Source: an uncultured Clostridium sp. (GTDB lineage Bacteria > Bacillota > Clostridia > TANB77 > CAG-508). Taken from it: a stretch of 59,209 bases of DNA. The position numbers and the translations under genes were made by a program. This document shows, piece by piece, positions 1 to 7,983 of the stretch; within the stretch, counting starts at the first letter, position 1, and every line of letters begins with the position of its first letter. The stretch lies in assembly GCA_930990555.1 (NCBI GenBank), contig CAKNPW010000009.1, forward strand, positions 1 to 59,209. The letters are read 5' to 3'. The notes under the pieces are model-generated. The model saw nothing but the letters and a program-made list of their open reading frames with translations, did not search any database and had not been told where the DNA came from.

Positions 1-1
1 A

Positions 2-123
2 GGCAAATGTATTGCCAAATTTAATGTCTATAAGTGTAGCGAGCATAGGTTTTGTGTTGCCGCCACAAAACCGACAGCTTATGCTGAAAGGGGAAAATCT
101 TCCCCTATAACCCCTAGCTTATG
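2..123 (+). other. oriT-like inverted-repeat region upstream of mobilization genes
   Basis: Several inverted repeats are packed just upstream of the relaxase operon. GGCAA/TTGCC lies at 2-16. A perfect 9-bp hairpin, GGTTTTGTG/CACAAAACC, lies at 48-72 with a 7-nt loop. AGGGGAA/TTCCCCT lies at 89-106 with a 4-nt loop, and a direct repeat AGCTTATG occurs at 76-83 and 116-123. Clustered hairpins next to mobC-relaxase genes are the usual layout of a transfer origin, so I infer that the nick site lies here. The nick position cannot be fixed from sequence alone. The region is also somewhat richer in GC than the rest of the window. Confidence 0.55.
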
Positions 124-234
124 AAATAAAAAGTTTAAAAAATAGATTGAAAATTAAATAAGAAATTAAAAGATTTTAAGAAAAATTTTATAAAAAGTAG
201 AACGAAAATTTATCAAAAAGGAAGTGAAAAAATT

Positions 235-555
235 ATGAGAAATAGAACAATAGGAATTAATGTTAGAGTGAGTGAAAATGAAAAGAAAAAATTGCAAAGG
301 AATGCTAAAAAAAGTAACTTGAATTTGTCAGCTTATTTAAGAAAATCAGGATTGCAACAAAAAATTTATGAAGTACCAAATGAAAAAATTTATAAAATAT
401 ATGCAGGAATAACTGATTTAAAATATCAATTTCCACATCTAAATAATGAAGAAATAAAAGAGAAAATAGCAAAAATTCAAAATGATTTTTTAGACATTTA
501 CAATCACAAAAAAGATGGTGATGATAATGGCAACAACGAAAATATGGGCAATTAA
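235..555 (+). CDS. MobC-like relaxosome accessory protein
   Basis: A small basic protein of 106 residues. Its start, RTIGINVRVSENEKKKL, has the pattern of a ribbon-helix-helix DNA-binding protein, followed by NLSAYLRKSGL, a segment typical of plasmid mobilization MobC proteins. Such proteins bind oriT and help the relaxase load at the nick site. The start is supported by an AAGGAAGTG ribosome site about 10 bases upstream. The 3' end overlaps the relaxase gene by about 29 bases, so the two are translated together. The family call rests on the RHH-like N-terminus and gene order; the second half is not diagnostic. Confidence 0.75.
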   Translation: MRNRTIGINVRVSENEKKKLQRNAKKSNLNLSAYLRKSGLQQKIYEVPNEKIYKIYAGITDLKYQFPHLNNEEIKEKIAKIQNDFLDIYNHKKDGDDNGNNENMGN

Positions 556-1903
556 AGATAGTCTTTCTCGAGTAGTAAATTATGCAAAAAATCCAGAAAA
601 AACGATATTTTCTGATTTAAAACAAGTGCTAAAATATGCAGAGAATGATGAGAAAACTATTAATAAAAATGAAAAAATTATGTATGTAACTGGTGTAAAT
701 TGTAATGAAAGAACAGCATATAAAGAAATGATAGCAGTACAAAATAGATTTGATAAAACCACAGGAAATGTTGCATATCACGCATACCAAAGTTTTAAAA
801 CAGGAGAAGTTTTGCCAGAACTTGCACATAAAATTGGAGTAGAACTGGCAGAAAAGATGTGGAGTGAATATCAAGTAGTAGTTGCAACACACTTTAATAC
901 TGGCACATATCATAATCATTTTGTAATCAATTCAGTAAATATGTTTACAGGGAAAAAGTTTAATTGTAACAAAGGAGCATATTATCATTTCAGAGAGTTA
1001 TCAGATGAACTATGTAAAGAATATGGATTAACTGTTATTGAAAAGCCAACAGGAAAAACACCAAGAAGTATATATTTTGCAGAAAAGCGAGGAGAGCCAA
1101 CGAAGTATAATGTAATAAGACAAGCTATTGATGAAACAATGGAAATGTGTATAAATTATGGACAATTTAAAAAGATAATGATTAAAAAAGGTTATATTAT
1201 AAATGATGATTATAATAGAAAATATCCAACAATTCGTTCAATAAATGATAAAAAAGCAGTAAGAATGTATCATTTAGGAGAACAATATTTGCCAAAGAAT
1301 ATTGCAAACAAAGTTGAGCACAATCCATATTATTATCAAAATAGATATATGGAATTTATACACCCTAAAAAGAAAAAACAAAAATATAAAGTTTATAAAT
1401 ATAAAGGTAAATTCAAAGATATAAGTAAAATAAGTGGAATTGATGTACTATTTTTACTATTATTTCATCTATTAGGACTATTACCCAAACGAGAAAACTA
1501 TCAGCCACTATCTCCAGAAATGAAACAAGAAGTAAGAAAAATAGAACGATATTCTAATGAAATTAGACTTATTGTAAGCAAAAAACTAAAAAAAACAGAA
1601 GATGTAAAAGATTATATTTCACAAACTGAAGAAGATATTGAAGATGTTACTAATTTAAGGCAAAAATACAGAAATAAGCTAAGAAATTGCACAGATGATA
1701 AATTAATGCAAGAATACAAAGAAAAGCGAAATGAGTGCACTACAATTCTAAATAAATACAGAAAAAATCTAAAAACAGCAAATTATATTTTAGAAGATAC
1801 ACCAAAAGTTAAAGAAGTTATAAAAATTGAAAGAAAAATGAAAAGATTAGAGAAACTAGATATTACTAAAGTAAAACAGAAAAATAAAAATTTGATTAGA
1901 TAA
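527..1903 (+). CDS. MobA/VirD2-family relaxase
   Basis: Relaxase of about 458 residues that would nick oriT and carry the strand during conjugative mobilization. The N-terminus has the relaxase pattern ending in VVNYAKNPEKT, with Tyr19 the likely nicking residue. A three-histidine metal site lies at H122, H129 and H131 (HFNTGTYHNHF). The C-terminal third is lysine-rich and coiled-coil-like. A more upstream ATG at 515 is in frame, but MATTKIWAIK at 527 is the usual family start. The gene overlaps mobC. No mating-pore or integrase gene is visible, so the element is mobilizable rather than self-transmissible, or is cut by the window edge. Confidence 0.9.
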   Translation: MATTKIWAIKDSLSRVVNYAKNPEKTIFSDLKQVLKYAENDEKTINKNEKIMYVTGVNCNERTAYKEMIAVQNRFDKTTGNVAYHAYQSFKTGEVLPELAHKIGVELAEKMWSEYQVVVATHFNTGTYHNHFVINSVNMFTGKKFNCNKGAYYHFRELSDELCKEYGLTVIEKPTGKTPRSIYFAEKRGEPTKYNVIRQAIDETMEMCINYGQFKKIMIKKGYIINDDYNRKYPTIRSINDKKAVRMYHLGEQYLPKNIANKVEHNPYYYQNRYMEFIHPKKKKQKYKVYKYKGKFKDISKISGIDVLFLLLFHLLGLLPKRENYQPLSPEMKQEVRKIERYSNEIRLIVSKKLKKTEDVKDYISQTEEDIEDVTNLRQKYRNKLRNCTDDKLMQEYKEKRNECTTILNKYRKNLKTANYILEDTPKVKEVIKIERKMKRLEKLDITKVKQKNKNLIR

Positions 1904-1910
1904 TGAGTGA

Positions 1911-1945
1911 GGTTGTTACATATAAAAGTAACAGCCTTATATATT
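1911..1945 (+). terminator. probable terminator after the relaxase
   Basis: A 9-bp hairpin, GGTTGTTAC/GTAACAGCC (one G-U pair, 8-nt loop), starts 8 bases after the relaxase stop and is followed by an AT-rich run. The T tract is weak, so termination is only probable. Confidence 0.45.
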
Positions 1946-2034
1946 AAAAATCTTAAATATATGCTAGTAAAAGACTATGAAAAAGTTATAAAATGTGATA
2001 TAAATATATAAAGAAAAAAATAAGGAGAAACTAT

Positions 2035-2874
2035 ATGCTAGATGGAAATAAAATAAGTGATATTAAAGAGATTTCTAAATATGGAAAAGCAAAAGGATAC
2101 TTACTTGCTAAAAGGTATAAATTACCAACATATTCTAACTTTTTTATAGTAAAAAATGAAGATGAAATACGAGCATTATTAGATAAATATAAAGGTCAAG
2201 AAGAATTTTGTATGAGATCAGACACTCAAATAGGAAATGCACCTATTGGAGTAGGAGGGCAAAACGGAAATAGAGTTACTATATTTGAATATATGAGAAA
2301 AATTATGAAAAAAGCAGAAGAAACTGGAACAAAAGGAGTAGCAATAATATATTGGAATAAGGGAAAGTTTTGTCCAACATACGAAACAGATGGATGTTTT
2401 TATTTAGACTATAGAACAGGACAAGAGTTAATTATAGATTATATTGGAAAAGGATGGGATGGTTCTTTTTTAAGTCATGGAAGTGCTTGTCATGAAACTT
2501 ATATAATACCTTGGGAAGATATATTGTTTTTAGATGATACTAATAGAATGAGATATAGAAAGCAAGTAATAAGCCAAACTCAATATAATGAGCTAAGAGT
2601 AGAAAGAATTAATAAATTAGTAAAAAACGGAATCTCAAGAGAAATAGCAGAAGAATCAATTCCTAGTAATTACAAGGGTATGAAGAATGATTATTTTAGA
2701 CAAGTAGTAGATAAAGTAATAATTCCGATGTATGACAGTAAGGACTTACAAAGACATTATAAAGAATATATTCCAATTGCTCAAATTGAAAATGGAAAAG
2801 TTTTAGTTCCAGAAGTTATTTTACCAGAAAGATTGAGATACAAAGAAGTAGGTGAAGGAAATGAAGAAAGATAG
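2035..2874 (+). CDS. ATP-grasp / PEP-synthase N-lobe-like protein, function unknown
   Basis: A 279-residue protein with a good ribosome site (AAGGAG). The N-terminal part (GKAKGYLLAKRYKLPTYSNF, then EEFCMRSD around residue 62) resembles the nucleotide-binding N-lobe of pyruvate phosphate dikinase/PEP synthase-like ATP-grasp proteins, where an RSS or RSD segment follows a short helix. The phosphohistidine and PEP-binding domains are absent, so it is not a PEP synthase. It overlaps the next gene (NUDIX) by 14 bases, suggesting joint expression. The family link is by motif resemblance only. Confidence 0.4.
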   Translation: MLDGNKISDIKEISKYGKAKGYLLAKRYKLPTYSNFFIVKNEDEIRALLDKYKGQEEFCMRSDTQIGNAPIGVGGQNGNRVTIFEYMRKIMKKAEETGTKGVAIIYWNKGKFCPTYETDGCFYLDYRTGQELIIDYIGKGWDGSFLSHGSACHETYIIPWEDILFLDDTNRMRYRKQVISQTQYNELRVERINKLVKNGISREIAEESIPSNYKGMKNDYFRQVVDKVIIPMYDSKDLQRHYKEYIPIAQIENGKVLVPEVILPERLRYKEVGEGNEER

Positions 2875-3382
2875 TGTTGAATTTTTTGATATAGTAAATG
2901 AAGCAGACGAGATTATAGGAAAAATAAGAGAGAACGAGCAAAATACTGTAAAGCCATCACAATTAAGATTTATTAATATAATAGTTATTAATAATGATAA
3001 TATGATAGTTGTTCCCAAAAGAAGTTCTAATAGAAAACTATTTCCTAATTGCTATGATTTTTCAGTAGGAGGGCATGTTAATTCTGGAGAAAACTATGAA
3101 GAAGCTGCATATAGAGAATTAAAAGAAGAATTAGGAATAGAAAATGTTGAACTACAAGAAGTAGCATATTTTTCTCCATATAATAGTGATAGCAATACTT
3201 TTCAAAAAGTATATCTATTAAGATATACTAGTGAAATACGTGAATTTGATAGAGATGGTATTGAAAAAATATATTATAAATCTAAGAAAGAAATTAAAGA
3301 GTTAATGAATGAAGAACCTAATTTATTTAAAACAGATTATTCTGTAGTAATGAAATATTTATTTGATAAAAATTATTTATAG
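2861..3382 (+). CDS. NUDIX hydrolase
   Basis: A 173-residue NUDIX protein. The full box G-x5-E-x7-RELKEELGI is at residues 71-93 (GGHVNSGENYEEAAYRELKE...). The leading EFFDIVNEADEIIG resembles the start of YfcD/isopentenyl-diphosphate isomerase-like NUDIX proteins, but the substrate cannot be told. An in-frame GTG at 2852 is an alternative start; ATG at 2861 gives the usual N-terminus. The start lies inside the upstream ATP-grasp-like gene, so the pair is coupled and is probably cargo of the mobilizable element. Confidence 0.85.
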   Translation: MKKDSVEFFDIVNEADEIIGKIRENEQNTVKPSQLRFINIIVINNDNMIVVPKRSSNRKLFPNCYDFSVGGHVNSGENYEEAAYRELKEELGIENVELQEVAYFSPYNSDSNTFQKVYLLRYTSEIREFDRDGIEKIYYKSKKEIKELMNEEPNLFKTDYSVVMKYLFDKNYL

Positions 3383-3434
3383 TAAATGAATATCAACGAA
3401 TATTATAAAATAAAAAGAAACGGAGATGGGAACA

Positions 3435-4275
3435 TTGAATGAACCAAATAAAAAAGAAAATCATACTAATAAAACATTTGAAGATATCAAACATATTGAT
3501 GAAAATGGAATTGAATTTTGGTATGCCAGAGAATTAATGAAAGTTTTAAGTTATAAGGATTGGAGATATTTCGATGCAGTAATTGAAAAAGCAAAAATAG
3601 CCTGCCAAAACTCTGAAGTAACTGATGTTGACCATTTTGTTGTTGACAACAAAATGGTAGAAATAGGTTCTGGTGCAAAAAGAGAACAAAAAGATTATAA
3701 ATTAACACGATATGCCTGCTACCTTATAGCACAAAATGCAAATCCAAGATTAAAAATTGTAGCTCTTGCACAAACATATTTTGCGATACAAACTAGAAAG
3801 CAAGAAATTAGCGAAAAAGAATATAGTTCATTAACAGAAGATGAAAAGAGATTTTACCAAAGAAACTTAACAAAGAAAGGCAATTATTCACTCAATCAAA
3901 CAGCTAAAAATGCAGGAGTTAAAAATTTTGATAAATTTCATAATGCTGGATATAAAGGTCTATACAACGGAGAAACAGCTGATGACATTGCTAAAAGAAA
4001 AGGATTAAGATATAGAGAAGATATTTTAGATAATATGGGAAGTGAAGAACTTGCAGCGAATCTTTTTCGCATTACGCAAACAGAATCAAGATTAAAAAGA
4101 GATAAAGTTGATACTGAAAAGAAAGCTTGCGATACTCATAATAAAATTGGTAAAATAGTCAGAAAGGCTATTAAAGAAGCAAGGCGGAACTATGCCAGAA
4201 AATTTGCCAATACCAAAGAAAAGTTTAAAGCAACTTGAAAAAGAAAATAAGAAATTATTGAAAAAACACAAATAA
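3435..4275 (+). pseudogene. dinD: DinD homologue with a 3' frameshift
   Basis: Homologue of DNA-damage-inducible protein D. Recognisable blocks are FWYARELMKVLSYKDWRYF, VIEKAKIAC, KLTRYACYLIAQN and QTYFAIQTRKQE. DinD inhibits RecA-dependent strand exchange in E. coli. The open frame stops at 4238 with an unrelated tail (ARRNYARKF...). Shifting one base at about 4181-4184 gives the expected ending GGTMPENLPIPKKSLKQL, which stops at 4275. One extra base has therefore broken about 30 conserved C-terminal residues. For the start, ATG 3426 abuts the GGAG site, so TTG 3435 (9-base spacing) is more likely. The protein may still be made in truncated form. Confidence 0.8.
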
Positions 4276-4285
4276 ATGGTATAAT
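4258..4285 (+). promoter_or_regulatory. sigma-A-type promoter for the hydrolase pair
   Basis: TTGAAA at 4258-4263 and TATAAT at 4280-4285 with 16-bp spacing, 35 bases before the ATG at 4320. It lies within the frameshifted tail of dinD. Confidence 0.6.
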
Positions 4286-4319
4286 ATTAATAAGAATCTA
4301 TAAAAGAAAGTTGAATGTT

Positions 4320-6101
4320 ATGAGAGATTATAAAAAGGAATTAAAAGAGGATTTAGCATATGCAAGACAAAATGATCTTAAATTTGTATTAGTAGAGGCT
4401 AATCTAGAAAAAGGTTTTAGTTATTCATATTTAGCATATATACCAAATAAACCTCAAAGTATATTAATGATTGATTGTCTTAATGATTATGAATCAGAAA
4501 TGCCTGAGGGACACTTAGAAAATTTAGAAGGTATGGAAGAAATATATAGATTATTTCAATCTAGAGAAATAATTAGAAGTAATCCTTCTGATTCAAATAA
4601 AAAAGAAGAAACTAAAGACCAAACACTAGATAGAATGTATTATAGATTAGAAAAGGGTGTAAATGCATTAAGTAATATGATAGGAATTAATCCCAATTCA
4701 CCTGCTATAGTTCCACTTATACCTGGTTATGGTAATGAACAATTTGAAAGTGTTGTATCTCAATTAGATAAAGATGTTATAAGTAAAACAGCACCGCAAA
4801 TAAAAGCAATGATAGAAGATGCAAGAAAAATCATTGAAGATAGAACTGGTATAGAAATTAGTGATAAAGTAATTCCATTAGGACATTCAAAATCTGCAAC
4901 ATTTGCTAATAATTTTTCTGCATATTACCCAGAAATGTGTGAAGCTAGTATATTAGGCGGTGGTGATTTTGGAACACTTCCAATTGATGAAATCGCATTG
5001 CAAATAGTCCCTGATGATAAAATAACTGATAGCGAAAAATTTATGATTGAAAATGGAAAAATCACCAAAAAGATTACACAATGTGATTTTGATAGAATAA
5101 TTCAAGAATATAATGATACAAAAAGAGATTATCAAGGGGAAATAACAATAAATGAGGATGGAACATATAATTTACCAATGAATTTTCCAATAGGAATTGC
5201 TGATATTGAACACTATAGAGATTTTTCAAATTTTCCAGATGGAAAAGAAGACTATAGGAAAGCTTTATCAAATATGCCCAAAATGATTTTTATTGGAGAA
5301 CAAGAAGATACTAAACCTGGACATTATGCTTATATGGATGGAAAAACCGCAGAAGGAATAGATGTAAAAGCTGGAGATGATATATCACTTTTAGAGGGAA
5401 AATTGGGGCGTCCTATAACCGAAATTGAAATGGCTAGTATGCATAATAGAGTATTAGAATATATTGCAGCATCAAATGTATTATTTGGAAGAAGTTCCAA
5501 TGAAAGACTTGAAAGTTATTTGCAATTATATAGTCTTCTTAATATTCCAGTTCAATCAAAAATATATGAAGGTGTAGGACACACAAATTATGAATATGCT
5601 AATGATATAGAAGGACTTGATGGAATATCTTCTAAAAGTATTTATTGTTCTAAAACTTTAAAAAATGATATAGCCACATATTATAATGGAGTAATACAAA
5701 AAAATCCCCCTATATTAGATGATAATGATAGAGCAACTCAAATTAGTCCTATTCCTCAAATAATTAGAAGATATATTGCAAATGGAAAAGATGTAAAATT
5801 TCTTTCTGGTGTATCTGAAGGACAAATGATGAATGCATTGAAAAAATACATAGATTCACAAAGTGGTTTACAATGTAAAAACATAAATCGAGTATATGAT
5901 ACAATTTCTGCAAGTGAAATATCAAGTATATTACAAACGCTAGGAAGAAATGAAGTTGTACAAAATGGTAAAAACGGATTGAATGATTGTATGCAAGATG
6001 GGACAGTAAGAATTTCTACAGAGCAAGAAGCAACTAGAATGGTAAAAGAAACGGTACTTAATAAAGAAAAAGAATTAGATGAAGCTGAACAACAAAAGTA
6101 G
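4320..6101 (+). CDS. alpha/beta-hydrolase-fold protein with GHSKS elbow
   Basis: About 593 residues. IPLGHSKSATFANNF carries a G-x-S-x-S-like nucleophile elbow (serine within GHSKS) preceded by a hydrophobic strand, and IYEGVGHTNYEYAND further on supplies a plausible catalytic histidine. MIFIGEQEDTKPGHY may hold the acid strand. This is the arrangement of a serine hydrolase, related in style to Mbeg1/DUF2974-like lipases. The last 200 residues are outside the hydrolase core and not recognised. There is no signal peptide, so it acts in the cytoplasm unless exported another way. The ATG at 4320 fits a GAAAG site better than the TTG at 4311. It is followed after 9 bases by a small partner gene. 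Confidence 0.6.
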   Translation: MRDYKKELKEDLAYARQNDLKFVLVEANLEKGFSYSYLAYIPNKPQSILMIDCLNDYESEMPEGHLENLEGMEEIYRLFQSREIIRSNPSDSNKKEETKDQTLDRMYYRLEKGVNALSNMIGINPNSPAIVPLIPGYGNEQFESVVSQLDKDVISKTAPQIKAMIEDARKIIEDRTGIEISDKVIPLGHSKSATFANNFSAYYPEMCEASILGGGDFGTLPIDEIALQIVPDDKITDSEKFMIENGKITKKITQCDFDRIIQEYNDTKRDYQGEITINEDGTYNLPMNFPIGIADIEHYRDFSNFPDGKEDYRKALSNMPKMIFIGEQEDTKPGHYAYMDGKTAEGIDVKAGDDISLLEGKLGRPITEIEMASMHNRVLEYIAASNVLFGRSSNERLESYLQLYSLLNIPVQSKIYEGVGHTNYEYANDIEGLDGISSKSIYCSKTLKNDIATYYNGVIQKNPPILDDNDRATQISPIPQIIRRYIANGKDVKFLSGVSEGQMMNALKKYIDSQSGLQCKNINRVYDTISASEISSILQTLGRNEVVQNGKNGLNDCMQDGTVRISTEQEATRMVKETVLNKEKELDEAEQQK

Positions 6102-6110
6102 GAGAAAAAT

Positions 6111-6578
6111 ATGATAAATGAAAGATATGGAATAGCAATGGCTGAAACATTGCATTATTTGAAAGGAATAAGTCAAGATGATATAAATAAAATTCCAGAT
6201 AATTTTATAACTTTTCTTAAAAATAATGCATCGCAAAATTATGAATGCAAATTTGATTATACAAGACCTCTAAAAGAATTAAATCTAAAAAATGAAACTA
6301 GAGGCTTAATTGCTATGATTTGTTTAAATTATTGGTGTGAAACAGAAGATCAGAAAAATAGTTTTATAGAACATTTAAATAAGAATGAAAAAAAATATCA
6401 AGAAGAATTAAGAAAAGAGTATAACATAGATGATATTTTTAAGAAAAAAGAATTTATTCCAAAAGTTGAAAAAACAACTGAAAATATAGATAAAAATAGA
6501 TTACCAGTTCAAGCTGAACGAGAGAATATTTTTAAAAGAGTATTTAATCGCATTATGAAAATTTTTCATATAAAATAA
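6111..6578 (+). CDS. hypothetical protein, partner of the GHSKS hydrolase
   Basis: A 155-residue soluble protein with a strong ribosome site (TAGGAGAAAAAT). It is mostly helical and charged; the C-terminus is basic and amphipathic (RVFNRIMKIFHIK). No known motif was recognised. It follows the hydrolase by 9 bases and precedes a terminator, so the two form a two-gene operon. The pairing could suggest a toxin/effector with accessory or immunity protein, but nothing in the sequence proves this. Confidence 0.6.
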   Translation: MINERYGIAMAETLHYLKGISQDDINKIPDNFITFLKNNASQNYECKFDYTRPLKELNLKNETRGLIAMICLNYWCETEDQKNSFIEHLNKNEKKYQEELRKEYNIDDIFKKKEFIPKVEKTTENIDKNRLPVQAERENIFKRVFNRIMKIFHIK

Positions 6579-7112
6579 AAATACTACTTGAATTTTCTAA
6601 AATAATTTGGTAGTTTATATATAGCTTGATTGATATTTGTATCAATCGTTAATGGTGTGAAAAAAGTTGTAGATAACTACTTCGTTGGCACCAATTAGGG
6701 CACAAAATTAACCGTTTTGTGTCTTTTTCTATATTTTTGTCAATATTTATATTTAACTAAAAAATCTATTGAATTTATAGCAAACTATAAATGTATTTTG
6801 ATTTATGGAGATATTGTAATATTAATTATTATTGTTACAAGATTAGAAAATATTAATAATATATTTAAGAAAATCCCACGGCTTTTTATATAAAAGCTGA
6901 GGGAGAGTTAATCTTGACAAGCATTGCGGATAATAATTAATGGAATTTTACACTACCGTTTTTGGTAAATATACTACCAGAGGCAGTATATTTACCAGAC
7001 AAAACTTGTATTATAAATTATTAATAGATACAAAGTACAAGAAGATTTTTCAACTCGTACGATATAATTATTATAACACAAAAATTTAGAGATAAGGAAT
7101 ATTATAAAGGAA
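6579..7112 (+). other. gene-free stretch with three hairpins
   Basis: No ORF with a ribosome site is seen. It contains a terminator hairpin (6699-6728), an imperfect hairpin near 6877-6905 (CCCACGGCTTTT with AAAAGCTGAGGG) and a perfect 12-bp hairpin with 9-nt loop at 6964-6996 (GGTAAATATACT/AGTATATTTACC). This could be the boundary of the mobilizable element or contain a small RNA. No matching direct repeat (att site) was found inside the window. Confidence 0.5.
6699..6728 (+). terminator. rho-independent terminator
   Basis: GGCACAAAA/TTTTGTGTC stem (one G-U pair), 7-nt loop, then TTTTT. It ends the hydrolase operon. Confidence 0.7.
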
Positions 7113-7141
7113 TTGCATTATTTTACATAATGTGGTAAAAT
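7113..7141 (+). promoter_or_regulatory. promoter for HAD phosphatase gene
   Basis: TTGCAT at 7113-7118, 17-bp spacer, TAAAAT at 7136-7141, about 30 bases before the start codon. Confidence 0.5.
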
Positions 7142-7172
7142 TATAACAGTGTTAAATTAAGGAGAGTTTTTT

Positions 7173-7895
7173 ATGGAAAAAATAATTTTATTATATTCAG
7201 ATTTAGAAGGTACAATATTAAGAGAATCAGATAGTAAGTATGATGATACAGATATGTATAATTTTCTTAAACAAGTGTCAAGGTTACAAGAACTAATGAA
7301 TGCAAAAGTAAGAATGCATATCGTGTCACCAATTAGTCAAAATCAGATGACAGATATACTAGAAAAATTAGATCAAAGTTTTACTAATTTTAATAGACTG
7401 CAAAAAGAACCTATTAAGAAGATAAGATTTATAGAAGGAGCAGCAGCATCATCAAAAGATGAATTTGTTGCTGGCCCACAACAAGATTTTATGTTTAATA
7501 GATTCGTTAAGAAAATGGACTCTAGAATAATAGATTTAAAAAGACCTGGTAATCCTGATGACAAAAACCCTGCAGGTTTTGGTAAACTTAATTATGTTAA
7601 AAGTTGGACTGCAATGGCAGAGGACAGATATGATGTAGCGATGATAATATATTGTGGTAATGGAATGAATGATTTAGCATCAATGGATTATGTTAATTCT
7701 AAAAAAGGTGGTTTTGTAATTTGTCCTGATAATAGCAGACAAAAAGCTAAAGCTAAAACAAAATTTGTTGGAAGAAAGACTGATTTACAAGGACTTACAG
7801 AAGGTTTAGCAAATCTTAATAAACTATTGGAAAAAAGGTTGGATCCAAACAAAGAAGAACCAGATGATAATGATCAACAATTATTATCAAAATAA
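7173..7895 (+). CDS. HAD-superfamily hydrolase
   Basis: A 240-residue protein. Motif I is DLEGT (Asp10 nucleophile, Glu12 in place of the usual second Asp). A late motif, YCGNGMNDLASM, is a variant of the GDGxND metal site of Cof/mannosyl-phosphoglycerate-phosphatase-type HADs. The C-terminus is acidic and probably disordered. It is a probable small-molecule phosphatase of unknown substrate. The Glu in motif I and Asn in CGNGMND are departures from the consensus. The gene has its own promoter and terminator, so it is monocistronic. Confidence 0.75.
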   Translation: MEKIILLYSDLEGTILRESDSKYDDTDMYNFLKQVSRLQELMNAKVRMHIVSPISQNQMTDILEKLDQSFTNFNRLQKEPIKKIRFIEGAAASSKDEFVAGPQQDFMFNRFVKKMDSRIIDLKRPGNPDDKNPAGFGKLNYVKSWTAMAEDRYDVAMIIYCGNGMNDLASMDYVNSKKGGFVICPDNSRQKAKAKTKFVGRKTDLQGLTEGLANLNKLLEKRLDPNKEEPDDNDQQLLSK

Positions 7896-7904
7896 TTGAG
7901 TATA

Positions 7905-7944
7905 AAAAATAGACTTTTAGAGTATTCTAACAGTCTATTTTTTA
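7905..7944 (+). terminator. rho-independent terminator
   Basis: AAAAATAGACT ... AGTCTATTTTTT: an 11-bp stem with A and T tracts, just after the HAD gene. Confidence 0.8.
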
Positions 7945-7983
7945 TGTTATAATACAACCATAAATTAAATTAAAGGAGAATAT

